Translations under genes and position numbers: made by a program
Shown: positions 54,206 through 64,000 of the stretch, piece by piece
How the letters are laid out: each line of letters opens with the position of its first letter
How positions within the stretch are numbered: position 1 is the stretch's first letter
Assembly: GCA_009763385.1 (NCBI GenBank)
Contig: CM019826.1
Span: 61,691,790-61,755,789, forward strand
Direction: 5' to 3'
DNA from: Coix lacryma-jobi var. lacryma-jobi
Lineage: Eukaryota > Streptophyta > Magnoliopsida > Poales > Poaceae
Length of the DNA stretch: 64,000 bases
Notes under the pieces: model-generated
What the model was told of the DNA's origin: nothing
Seen by the model: the letters and a program-made list of their open reading frames with translations, nothing else
Databases searched by the model: none

Positions 54206-56422
54206 TCAAAGGATGTGCTCAGTTCTGCAGTTCGTTTGGTCGCCGAAAGTCACAGGCAAGGATATTTTGCCAACCGCTCTCACTTGTTGACCGCCGAAGC
54301 CGTATAGGGGGTTGTCAGCGGGTTGCAGGAGGTTTCTATCGAGCTTCATGCTGTCGAAGGTTGAGGCGAATAGGATGTCAGCGGAGCTTCCTGTATCAAC
54401 CAAGATTTTGGTGACAGTCCACCCAGCGAGGTTGGTTTCGATCACCATAGCATCGGTGTGAGGGTAATCTCTCAGCTTCATGTCGCTGGAATCGAAGGTT
54501 ATGGGGATGTGAGACCAACGACCGAATCTGTGGGGTCCTTCGACGGCCACGTGGTGAACTCGTCTGGCATGTTCCTTCCTCTGCCGTTTATTACCATGGT
54601 CCTCATTTGAACCTCCGGTGATAGCTAGAATCACACCGAAGGTTGATGTTGGATTGTTGATGGTCGTTTGGCTCTGGGCTTCGGCTTTGACAGGCTGGGG
54701 TGCTGGTAAAGCGGGAATTGGCGGTGGTGGTGGCAGAGCGTTGCTGGTTTGGTGGGTTGTTGGAATTTGGTTTTGGGGGGTTGTTGGGTATGTGACTGTG
54801 TATGGAGTGTTTTGGCGTTGTGGGATTGTTGTTGCCTGGTAGGAGGCTTGGCTGAAGTGTGGGTGGTGGGGGTAAATGGTTGTTGCGAGGGTAGGCCATA
54901 GTTTACGGGGTGTAATGGAATTGGGTATTTGAAGGGTGGAAGCTTGGTTTCCTGGTGTGGTGGATGGTTCGGGTGTCTGACGAAGCAGCTTTCCTGGATC
55001 CTGGTATTCTTTTCCCTTGGCGAAGCATTCGCATTGCTTTGTTGTGTGTCCCTTTCCGAGACCACAGAAGTGACAATACATTTTAGCGGGATCTCGTTGC
55101 TGGTTCCGCTGATTCGGCGGGGGTGGCAAACCCTGAGAGGCTTGGTTGCTCGGAGGTTGAGCGTCCCGTCTTTGATCCTCGTAATTTGTTGCTTTGTTGA
55201 TTGCACCAACGTTGCTTTGCTCTTGGCGAGGGTTGCTTTCCCTTGTTTGAGGCCTCGGCTGTGGCTTCAGTTGTGAGCGCCGAGCGTCAGACTTCGCTCT
55301 GAAGTCCATGTCTGCTCTGCAATATCGTTCCATTGTTTCGTGTAACTCCTCGATTGAATTCGCTGGCTTCCTGGCAAACTTTGATGAGCATGGGCCTGGA
55401 CGCAGGCCACTGACTGCGGCGAGGATTACAGCTTCGTCGGATATCCCCGGAGTTCTTGCTCTGATTTGGATGAACCTTCGCCAGTAGTCTTGAAGCGGTT
55501 CTCGCTCCTCTTGCTTGCAATTGAACAAGTCGATGGGGTTCGAAGGGGCTGGTGTGATGCCTTTGAAGTTTGTGCAGAGCCTGTCTCTGAGGTTGGCCCA
55601 GGAATCCACGGTGCCGGGGCGAAGGTTGCTGTACCAAGTTTGCGCGATGTCGCGCAAGATAATGACAAAAGATTTTGCCATTGTTGCTTCGTCTCCACCT
55701 GCCGCGGCGACTGCCGCCTCATAGCTCATTATGAACTGGCGAGGGTCGGAAAGCCCGTCGTAACGAGGTAAGTTTTGTGGGTTGTAGCATGGAGGCCAGG
55801 GTTGAGTTTGGAGTATCTGGGAGAGGGGTGACCGCGGGTCATAGGGCATTTGGTGTTGCTGAGGTCTTCTTTGGATGCGAAGGTTTTGCTCTCTCTCATC
55901 TGGGTAAAGTTGGCGAAAGTTTTGCTGTCTCATTGGGTAAGGCTCTTGGAGAGGCGGTGGTGGGGGTGGTGGATGGCGAAGGTTGTCTCGATCTCGCTCC
56001 TCATTTCCCTCCTGCAGCGGGGGCATATCCCCGTCGTTCCAGCCCTCTGCCTCGGCCTCAGCCGCGGCGAGGGACTCTTCCATTCGGCGAAGCTGCTCCC
56101 TGGCCTCGTCTGCCTTCTGCCTGATGGCGCGCAGCCGATTGTGCTTCTCTAGCTGGTCCAGACGCCGCTTCTTCTCCTGCATCAGCCTGAAGGCTTTCGA
56201 GGGCCTCGAGGCCCAACTCCTCTCTTCATCTGCTCCCTCTCCCTCCCCGGGGGTGTGTGGGTGCAACACGGTCCGGGCTTGAGGGCCCGGGACCTCCGCG
56301 TCCGGGGTGACATCCTGCGCCCTTGAGGGTTCTGGTATCTCCTCGGCAGGTGGGACCACCGTCGCCGTCTCTCTGGCCGTGCGAAGGTCTCTGGTGGTGT
56401 TGGTTCGCCTGTTCCCCGCCAT
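54206..56422 (-). CDS. gag: Element H Gag with aspartic protease
   Basis: The ATG at 56420-56422 is 13 bases after the primer site and begins MAGNRRTNTTRDLR; the open frame extends upstream into the LTR, but that start is less likely. An acidic, Arg-rich coiled-coil part precedes the Gag domain (YDGLSDPRQFIMSYEAAVAA, TWYSNLRPGTVDSW, FIQIRARTPGISDEAV). One zinc knuckle, CHFCGLGKGHTTKQC, follows, then a long Pro/Gln/Thr-rich stretch, and protease with LVDTGSSADILF and LYGFGGQQVRAVGKISLPVTFG. Gag and protease are fused in one frame. The frame ends just after the protease. Confidence 0.92.
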   Translation of the reverse strand: MAGNRRTNTTRDLRTARETATVVPPAEEIPEPSRAQDVTPDAEVPGPQARTVLHPHTPGEGEGADEERSWASRPSKAFRLMQEKKRRLDQLEKHNRLRAIRQKADEAREQLRRMEESLAAAEAEAEGWNDGDMPPLQEGNEERDRDNLRHPPPPPPPLQEPYPMRQQNFRQLYPDEREQNLRIQRRPQQHQMPYDPRSPLSQILQTQPWPPCYNPQNLPRYDGLSDPRQFIMSYEAAVAAAGGDEATMAKSFVIILRDIAQTWYSNLRPGTVDSWANLRDRLCTNFKGITPAPSNPIDLFNCKQEEREPLQDYWRRFIQIRARTPGISDEAVILAAVSGLRPGPCSSKFARKPANSIEELHETMERYCRADMDFRAKSDARRSQLKPQPRPQTRESNPRQEQSNVGAINKATNYEDQRRDAQPPSNQASQGLPPPPNQRNQQRDPAKMYCHFCGLGKGHTTKQCECFAKGKEYQDPGKLLRQTPEPSTTPGNQASTLQIPNSITPRKLWPTLATTIYPHHPHFSQASYQATTIPQRQNTPYTVTYPTTPQNQIPTTHQTSNALPPPPPIPALPAPQPVKAEAQSQTTINNPTSTFGVILAITGGSNEDHGNKRQRKEHARRVHHVAVEGPHRFGRWSHIPITFDSSDMKLRDYPHTDAMVIETNLAGWTVTKILVDTGSSADILFASTFDSMKLDRNLLQPADNPLYGFGGQQVRAVGKISLPVTFGDQTNCRTEHIL

Positions 56423-56434
56423 CTCGAATTCGAT

Positions 56435-56452
56435 CCCCACGGACGGCGCCAA
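56435..56452 (-). other. Primer binding site of element H
   Basis: TTGGCGCCGTCCGTGGGG on the minus strand, next to the LTR end at 56454. It is close to the TGGCGCCGTCTGTGGGAA form known in Tat elements. Confidence 0.8.
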
Positions 56453-56453
56453 C

Positions 56454-56741
56454 TGTTGGAACCGCACTTGCTCCCTTCGCTCTCGTGCGAGGAAAGGCGA
56501 AGGTGGCCAAGCGTCGAAGGCAGAAAGCGAAGGTAAGGGGAACAAAGACTATTATCGTAGCTCTATTCCCCCCAGATAATCGTCGTGCTTACACTGTTCA
56601 TCCCTTGGTATTTATAGGGAACACCAAGGGTCACAGGACTAATTACGAAAGGGTACAACAAAGATTCTCCTGCCTCCACGCAGGGAGGAGGGGCAAAGAA
56701 GTAAAAACACGGTTGCAGCGGAAACCCTAATCAGCCTTCCC
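56454..56741 (-). repeat. 5' LTR fragment of element H (288 bp), interrupted by T3
   Basis: Matches 44382-44669 of the 3' LTR, including the TATA box (56609-56616) and its flanking arms. It stops at CTTCCC, where T3 begins. Confidence 0.92.
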
Positions 56742-59700
56742 TGTGACCGACCCGACAATTTATACCAGATTAAGCACCGAATCGCTGCTTGCGCAGAGAC
56801 TACAAGTACTTAAGCTCGTATAAAACCCGTAGTCTGGAAATCTCGAAGGATTCAAGTCATTCAACTTTAACCAAGATCGTATATTAGCGTACATGTTCAC
56901 GATCCACATTCAGTTCGCATTAGTTCAAAATACATCGGAGTTCAACAGTTATTACAAACCATAGTTTGAATTCAAAAGCGAGCAACATAGTTTTTGGAAC
57001 CAGTCCTAATTCACAATACGGAGCCATATGCCCGATCAGTCCACAAAAGCATCAGGGAAGATAAGGATTGACCATGCCCATGGTCTAGTCACTGCCCTCG
57101 GCGGGATACAGACAGTTCTCGCAATAGCCGAAGAAGCATTGCCCATCTGCAACAACAAGGGATAAAACCCTGAGTACGAGAAGGTACTCAGCTAGACTTA
57201 CCCGTCATAAACCAGAAATAATTGACACCAAGGATTATGCAAGGCTATATTTGGGGTTGGCCACACTTACCTTTTTGCATAAAAGCATTTTATTATTAGA
57301 TAATCATCATTAGAGTATTAGCAGTCACTTTTATGTATCAGCCTGATTATCTAGATTTGCACACCTGATCTAGAGCAAACACTTGACTACTTATTCAAGC
57401 AAGAGTGACTATTTCATCAATAGCCTTTCAGATTCACCAACCATAACCATCATTAATTCCATATATTACTACGGTAACACATGCTCAGTCAAGTTACTCA
57501 CTAACCAGAAGCGATGGCGATTATAATCGATTCCTACCAGCTGGGGACAAAATGTCGCACACCGCCGACACACCCTGCCAGGTGGCCGTTGGTGACCACT
57601 TCAGGAGGTTCGAGAACCCAAATCGTGGGACGGCCATGGACCCTTCTACACCGAGGGTTATCTCAATGCTAGGTCCTCAAACTATTAACTGCCCACGGTC
57701 ATGCCAGGTCGATCAGGCCCTGCCTGCCCTCGGACCATGCCAGGTCGATCAGAATAGTTGCCCACGGTACATGTAAGGCCCTGGGTGTTAGGCGTCAACG
57801 TTCCATCACATCACCGGCTCGAAAAACCTTACTCGGCTTCACGGGAGGTACTCCGACCTACTCCGTTAAGTGATTGACGCGTTCAAAATGACTGAGGTGT
57901 GCATTCATCGGGTCCTAATCGACACAGACGGGAGACTACTAGCACACAGAACCCATGTCCTGCTACTCCTACATCCCGCCCGGTCTCAGATTAATTATCA
58001 CATGGTTATAACCCACGATAGCACGAGGCTAGTCATGATCAGTATCCACCTATATGCGGGGGACAGGAAATCACCCGACTTTTACCGGTCTAAGCAGACT
58101 AAGCATATACGAGCCTAGACCTAAACAGGGATATCAAGATATATTACAGGTGGACAAGGATAAGTAATAATGCATCAAACGTAGCAATCAATTCCAATAA
58201 CCTAATGCAACATCCATCATCAGGTTAAATAGAAACATTTGCAAACCGTAGGAGTTAGAATGCTCCGGGGCTTGCCTCGCTCGAAGTCGCGGGGCGGTGA
58301 TCACGGCACTCCGGCAGATCCTCCGCGTCTTCTTCCGGAATCCTCTCCTCGGGTGTCTCCTCCTGACGCTGCTCCTCCGGCGTCTCCTGGGCTTCCACTA
58401 CCGATCCTGCATGATGCGGTACATGAATGAATAACATGAATGCACATGGGATGCATGGTGATGCAACATGGAGTAACCATTTAGGAGATAAGCACATGTC
58501 ATCTACTACTACTACTCACTTACTTAATTTAACATACTACTTACTAAGTCTTGTTGTCACCACATCAAAGTTGCTTAACGGGTTTGTTAACCTCTAGCCA
58601 GAGCTAGACTAACTCTAAACAAACCAACCTATAACAGCAACCATCCTAGACAGCTTTCACACAAAAATCTATAAAATTACTGGAGATTAACAACACTTAA
58701 TCTAATCCTTTGTCCAAATTTCACCCCATTTGAACCTAGACTGTATCCCCTATGAAAAGACAAATTCTATCATGAAAAGGTGCTTTGAACTACCCCCCTA
58801 GCACAAAGTCTCAAACAACAGATTTCATAATTTTCTTCTGAACTTCTTAGCACAAGAGTAGTCAGTAAAAATTACCAAGCTCATGCTCTTCATATTTTAA
58901 TTACTACAAAATAAACAAGAAAACAGCATTTAATCATTTTAATTACTACTGCCAAATTATTTCACAGAGCATCCTCATTTTACATTTTTCCCAGAAACTA
59001 TTCCTCAACACAAACCTAACAAAACAAGAATCACATTTTTCTGAGATAAATACAAATTATTATGCATTTAACAAGATTTCAGCCTAAACATAAATTAAAT
59101 ATAACTACACAGAAAATCACCACAAACTGGACATATTATATTTTTCATGCATAGACCTCAACATAACAAACCTAACAAAACTTGTTTCACCTTTTTAGCA
59201 TTATATTTAGCAAGATATGAATTAAACAAGCATTTCCACAATTTCTGGAAACTATTTAAACAACCCTGAAAACATTCAAACCTAAACTGCTACGGGTACC
59301 CGAACTAGTGCACACAGACAACACCAGACTCGCTGACACGTGGGTCCCCGGGTCAAACTGACCCCACCTGTCATCCCCACCGAGACAGGGGAGGAGTTGA
59401 CCACGGCGGAGCTCACCGACGGCGAACTCCCCGCGAAACCAACCCCACCGGCGAACTCCCCTCAACCTTCCGCACCCGACGGTACCTCGGCTGGCCCAGC
59501 GCACACGCGGATCGAGCTCGCCGACGCGAAGGCGACACGGCGGCGCGGGCGAGCTACGCCGGCCGGCTCCGGCCACGACGGGCTCATCCGACCCTCGAGA
59601 TCTACTCCGGCGACCTTCATAACCCTAGCCCAGCCCAGGGCTCGGAAGCCAGGGCACAAGCTCCGAGCACCCATGTCCACGGCGGTGCCACTCCCGCGAC

Positions 59701-61123
59701 CTTGGCAAGCGGCGGACGACGGCGTACTCGCGCTTCCGGACCCTAATCGGCCTAACCGTCACCAACACTAGCTCCAGCATACCGAGGCGATTCAAGAACG
59801 CTAGCTAGGGCGGATGGTTGAGCTCGGGAAGAGGGTTTGGCCACGGCGGACCGAGCGCGCCGGCCATGGCGGTCATGGCGGACGGCGGCGTTCCGCGGGC
59901 TCCTAACCCTAATCGACTAAACCATCACCCTCTACCCTCTAAACCGCCTCCTCGGACCTCACTACCCCCAAACGAGCGCTAGGGTGACGCGGAACCACGG
60001 GACGGAGGCCGGCCACGGCGGACCGAGCTCGGCGGTCATGGCGGCCATGGCGGCGGCTCATCCCGAGGCTTACCTAGGGCTTCCTAGGGAACGCTAAGGA
60101 CAACACGGGGTGCGGGGGCTCACGGCGAAGCTGGTGGTTGGATGGATGGTCGGCGCGGCGGCAGGACGGCGGCGAACGGCGGCGGCTTTCCCCTTTTCCA
60201 CTCGGGGTCCGGCGAGAGGACGAGAGTGAGAGCGGAGAGGGAAGAGGCGCGGCGACAGAATGGAGGAGGAGTTCGGACAGGCGAGGCGGGGCTGGCTTTG
60301 CCGCTTGCCACGCCGCGCGCGGGATGCTGGCTTGGCCGGCCGTCGAGCGCCACGCGGCGGCCGAGTCCTGGCGCGGTCGGCCACGACGCCGCGCGCGCTC
60401 GCGCGCCGCACGCACTGACCGGCCCGATTCAGCGGCCATCAGGCCGACTGACGGCCAGATTTCGCACGCGATTATCTCCTAAACCGCTCAGTGAAACGCT
60501 AAACCACTTGTTTCATTGAGTAGAGCTACATGCCAGCTACAACTTTGGTTACAAGATTGATCTTAGGTTCGGCCTAGATTGCTCCCAAGAAGGCTCCAAA
60601 GTTGGTTAGACGAAACTGCTCGGTCAGTTAGGGACTTAGAAATTTTTCTAAGTCCAAACTCCCTCAAATCTGCCTGTGGGTCCCAAACACCTTGCTAAAC
60701 CCATTTTCATGGGTTGGGCCTTAAACACCTTTTGTTCCACTCTAAATTCTACACACTTTTGGTTAAGGGCCCACAGCCATGCAAAGCTTTCTTCAAGAGG
60801 TCTTAAGTTCTATCAAGAAGGTCTTAGTTAGTCAAACAAAAGGACTCCTAGGGCTCTATCAAGGCAACTAGGGTTAGAGACTTGGTTAGCCAAGATGACC
60901 AACATAAACCTAGCTTCATTATGACTCCCCAACAAGGTTCAACTACTTAGAAGACTTAAGCACTCCACTAACAAGACAAACAAGCATTCCATCAAGCAGA
61001 GCATCAAATGAGCACACATGAAATGACACTTAAAAAGAAAGAATGCAACATGAGATGATGATGCTTTATGCTCATGGATGACAAGTTATGCATTTAGGGT
61101 TGCTTAACACCTAGGGTGTTACA
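56742..61123 (-). repeat. 3' LTR of T3 (4,382 bp)
   Basis: Plus-strand ends are TGTGACCG and GTGTTACA. It matches T1 over its whole length, with a GC-rich stretch at about 59330-60480. The minus-strand sequence before it, at 61124-61137, is the purine-rich AAGGAGGGGAGGGC, a good polypurine tract. Confidence 0.93.
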
Positions 61124-61164
61124 GCCCTCCCCTCCTTAAAGGAATCTCGTCCGAGATTTAAGTT

Positions 61165-61520
61165 ACTAACCATTTCTTAAAGAAGTGGGGATATACTTCT
61201 CTTAGATAGTCTTCTGTTTCCCAAGTGGCATCTCGATCATCTTGCTCACTCCAAGATACCTTATACTGCTTCACTATTCTTCCGCGAGTTATCCTTTCTT
61301 TTTCATCAAGCACTCTCGGTGCGGTTCTACTGAGTAAGTGAGGTCGGATTGTAACTTGATGTTGGCGGTTGTACTTCCTCTTCTGGAACTCGAAGACATT
61401 TCTTTAATTGTGACACATGGAATACAGGGAATATAGCCTTTAAATGTTCAGGTAACTGTAGTTGATAAGCCACTTCTCCCTTCCTTTCCATTATCCTGTA
61501 GGGTCCCACAAACCTTGGCG
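61165..61520 (-). pseudogene. pol: T3 integrase C-terminus and chromodomain
   Basis: The frame 61509-61327 holds the GPY-type end (GPYRIMERKGEVAYQL, FPVFHVSQLKKCLRVP). After a shift near 61330 the sequence reads KYKVSWSEQDDRDATWE and LREVYPHFFKK, a chromodomain with the aromatic and ATWE parts expected in Tekay-type elements. Chromodomains steer integration to marked chromatin. Confidence 0.78.
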
Positions 61521-62400
61521 CTAACTTTCTTTCACGCCAAACGTATGGGTGATACTTTTAAAATACACATAGTCACCCACTTTGAATTCAAGCGGCCTTC
61601 TTCGCTTATCGGCATAGCTTTTCTGTCGGGACTGTGCCGCTGCGATATGTTGTTGAATTATTCTAACTTGTTCTTGTGCTTCCCTAACGAAGTCAATTCC
61701 ATAGTAGCGACGTTCTCCTGGTTCACCCCAACTCACTGGTGTTCTGCATCTCCTGCCATACAGAGCTTCGAAAGGTGCCATATGAATGCTTTCTTGATAA
61801 CTGTTGTTGTAAGCAAATTCTGCTAATGGCAACCACTTCTCCCAAGATCCCTTTGCAGATATCACACATGCTCTCAACATATCTTCTAAAACCTGATTTA
61901 CCCTTTCAGTTTGCCCTGAAGTCTGGGGATGGTAAGCTGAACTATGGATTAACTTAGTGCCTAATTCTTTCTGCAGTTTCTCCCAGAATGGTGCAGTAAA
62001 CTGCGTTCCACGATCCGAAACTATGACTTGGGTATACCATGCAATCGGACAATCTGATTGATATAAATCTCTGCATAGTCTGGCGCTCGATACAAGTTTT
62101 AACAGGTATGAAATGAGCGGTCTTGGTGAGACGGTCTACGATTACCCATATCGAATCATTTCCCTTCTGAGTAGTAGGCAAACCGGTGATAAAATCCATA
62201 CTCACTTCTTCCCACTTCCATTCAGGTATTGATAAAGGTTGAAGTGTTCCGGCTGGCTTCAGGTGAATGGCCTTCACTCGACAACACGTGTCGCATCTGG
62301 CTACATATGCGGCAATTTCCTTCTTCATTTGGTCCACCAAAATCTTGGACGCAAATCTTGATACATCTTAGTGCTCCCGGGATGGATAGACAATTTAGAA
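61521..62400 (-). pseudogene. pol: T3 integrase core, frameshifted
   Basis: Zinc part KMKKEIAAYVARCDTCCRVKA, then MDFITGLP with the first Asp. A frameshift near 62040 leads to DRGTQF with the second Asp, then GQTERVNQVL with the Glu. The following block YADKRRRPLEFKVGDYVYFK is normal. All three acidic residues remain, but not in one frame. Confidence 0.85.
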
Positions 62401-62452
62401 AGATGAGCCTCATCCATAATCTGATTTTTGAGTTCCCTATTCTTGGGTACCA

Positions 62453-63300
62453 CTAAGCGATTATCAAACCATAACACTCCCTTATCATCAACTCGGAAAT
62501 GTTTACGGGTTCAGTGGCAGCTCTTAGCTTTTCCTTGATATAATAGATTCCCTTGTCTGTTTTCTGCCCTTCTAGAATCTGATCAACTAAGGTGCTCTGC
62601 AGCTCGATGTGACGCAAGATCACAGGGTGTACGAGACTAAACTCGTCCTCTGGTTGTAACCTCAAGTTATTACAATGCGACTTCCGACTTAGAGCATCAG
62701 CAACTACATTTGCCTTTCCTGGGTGATAATGTATCTGCAAATTATAATCCTTAATCAACTCAAGCCATCTTCTCTGCCTCATATTCAGTTCAGGTTGAGT
62801 AAAGATATACTTGAGACTTTTGTGGTCCGTGTACATGTTACAGACGTTACCAAGCAGATAATGTCTCCATATTTTTAGAGCGTGTACCACCAGCAGCTAA
62901 TTCCAAGTCATGCGTAGGATAATTAACTTCATGTTTTCTCAACTGACGTGAAGCATAAGCAATCACTCTGCCTTCTTGCATAAGAACACAACCTAAACCA
63001 ACTTTCGATGCGTCGCAGAAGACATCAAACGGCTTCTCGATATCTGGTTGAGCTAAGACAGGGGCAGTGGTTAATAGTTTCCGCAAGGTACGGAAAGCTG
63101 TTTCACACTTCTCTGTCCACTCAAACTTCTGATCCTTCTGAAGCAAACTTGTCATGGGCTTGGCAATCTTGGAGAAATCGGGAATGAAACGACGATAATA
63201 CCCTGCTAAACCGAGAGAAAAACTCCGAATCTCCCCAACTGAAGTTGGAGCTTCCCACTCCATCACTTCTTGTACTTTGCTAGGGTCCACAGAGATTCCT
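62453..63300 (-). pseudogene. pol: T3 RNase H, frameshifted
   Basis: FDVFCDASKVGLGCVLMQ and EVNYPTHDLELAA, then, after a frameshift near 62885, VHALKIWRHYLLG and YTDHKSLKYIFTQ, then HPGKANVVADALSRK. The acidic residues of the RNase H site are visible. Normal Gypsy order between RT and integrase. Confidence 0.87.
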
Positions 63301-63984
63301 TCTTCTGACAGGATGTGACCAAGGAATTGTACTTGCTTCAACCAAAACTCGCATTTACTAAACTTAGCGTAAAGTTTATGTTCCCGGAGTCTTGTCAAGA
63401 CGATCCTCAAATGTTTGTATGCTGTCGTGTGGTTCTCTCAGAATACAACAAAATATCATCAATGAACACCACTACAAACTTATCTAGTTCTGGCATGAAT
63501 ACCGAGTTCATCAAACTCATAAAGTAAGCTGGAGCATTTGTCAGTCCAAAAGACATGACTAAATACTCGTATAGGCCATATCTGGTTGAAAAAGCAGTCT
63601 TTGGGATATCTTGTGGTCGGATTCTAATTTGATGATAGCCTGATCTCAGATCGATCTTGGAGAATACTTTGGCTCTGGATAACTGGTCAAACAAAATATC
63701 TATCCGTGGCAACGGATATTTGTTCTTAACGGTCACGGCATTAAGCGGTCGATAATCCACACACATCCGTAGAGACTTGTCCTTCTTCTTGACAAACAAA
63801 GCTGGACATCCCCACTCTGACACACTAGGTTGAATGAAACCCTTGTCCAAAAGTTCCTTAATCTGAGTTTGAGTTCGGCTAATTCATTGGGCGGCATACG
63901 ATAAGGTCTTCTCGAGATCGGTGCAGTCCCTGGTAACAGCTCAATGGTAAACTCTACAGCCCGCTTGGGCGGTAAACCCGGCAA
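63300..63984 (-). pseudogene. pol: T3 reverse transcriptase
   Basis: The front reads MPGLPPKRAVEFTIELLPG and PISRRPYRMPPNELAELK, followed by a shift near 63850. The main block then has GFIQPSVSEWGCPALFVKKK, VDYRPLNAVTVKNKYPLPRID, FSKIDLRSGYHQIRI and the active-site motif VVFIDDILLYS. A further shift near 63410 leads to the thumb (VQFLGHILSEEGISVDPSKV). The Asp pair is intact. Confidence 0.88.
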
Positions 63985-64000
63985 CTCATCTGGAAAGACG

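Larger units (their letters stand above)
44382..56741 (-). mobile_element. Element H: Tat-type Ty3/Gypsy retrotransposon with antisense gene and tandem arrays
   Basis: On the minus strand: 5' LTR fragment (56741-56454), primer site, gag with protease (56422-54206), RT, Gypsy RNase H, a second RNase H, integrase (to about 50698), two tandem arrays (50445-49151), an opposite-strand gene region (45244-48965), polypurine tract and 3' LTR (45022-44382). The second RNase H plus an antisense frame between pol and the 3' LTR mark the Tat lineage. T3 interrupts the 5' LTR at 56742. The LTR parts that can be compared (about 286 bp) differ at only some six to eight sites by eye, so H is fairly young, although frameshifts break pol. 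Confidence 0.92.
56742..64000 (-). mobile_element. T3: Tekay-type chromovirus (Ty3/Gypsy), 3' half in window
   Basis: On the minus strand the pol region (64000 to about 61165: RT, RNase H, integrase, chromodomain) is followed by a purine-rich tract and a 3' LTR (61123-56742). Pol is colinear with plant chromoviruses, and the chromodomain after integrase marks the class. The LTR is shared with T1 and T2. The element continues past the window end. Frameshifts break pol, but the catalytic motifs remain. Confidence 0.9.

Overview
This window looks like nuclear DNA from the repeat-rich part of a plant chromosome, most likely a grass. It holds no intact host gene. Almost every base belongs to an LTR retrotransposon, and the elements are nested inside one another. 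The grass call rests on the mix of families: Copia elements with initiator-Met primer sites and large Gag proteins (Sirevirus type), a Tat-type Gypsy with an antisense gene, a Tekay-type chromovirus with 4.4 kb LTRs, and Athila-like elements with an Asp-type primer site. The species cannot be named from the sequence alone.

Layout, with working names. Element A (1-6871, minus) is a fairly fresh Sirevirus-type Copia cut by the window edge; its gag frame is whole. It sits in the 5' LTR of element B (6872-34593, plus), an old Sirevirus-like Copia. B's gag is split by element C (8912-22708, plus; 5-bp duplication TGCAG), an Athila-like Gypsy that has lost its polymerase. C in turn carries a solo LTR of a B-like family (10930-13001) and, in its 3' LTR, element D (18653-22284, duplication GTGCT), a small gag-only Copia derivative. 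B's 3' noncoding region holds T1 (27803-32149, duplication CTAAC), a solo LTR of the Tekay-type family.

Right of B, 34640-35175 carries a broken copy of a plant PDX1 (vitamin B6 synthase) gene, the only host-derived coding sequence recognised. Then come a Tat-type fragment E (36470-38008) with a minisatellite, the 3' end of a second Sirevirus F (38009-40842, minus), an Athila-like LTR G (40843-42112), and a partial Tekay-type LTR T2 (42113-44381). T2 is interrupted by H (44382-56741, minus), a Tat-type Gypsy with gag, protease, RT, two RNase H domains and integrase, two tandem arrays, and an opposite-strand gene with its own TATA box. H's 5' LTR is interrupted by T3 (56742 to the window end, minus), a Tekay-type chromovirus whose 3' LTR, chromodomain, integrase, RNase H and RT are visible.

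The most striking signals beyond the gene content are in the LTRs. Three related Copia LTRs carry arrays of short hairpins, about 36 bp apart, whose stems differ in sequence yet stay paired. Several distinct LTR families carry clusters of GC-rich palindromes. B shows repeated transition damage (Gln codons to stops, loss of zinc ligands, loss of an integrase Asp), as expected after methyl-cytosine deamination. No tRNA, rRNA, CRISPR array or intact host gene was found.
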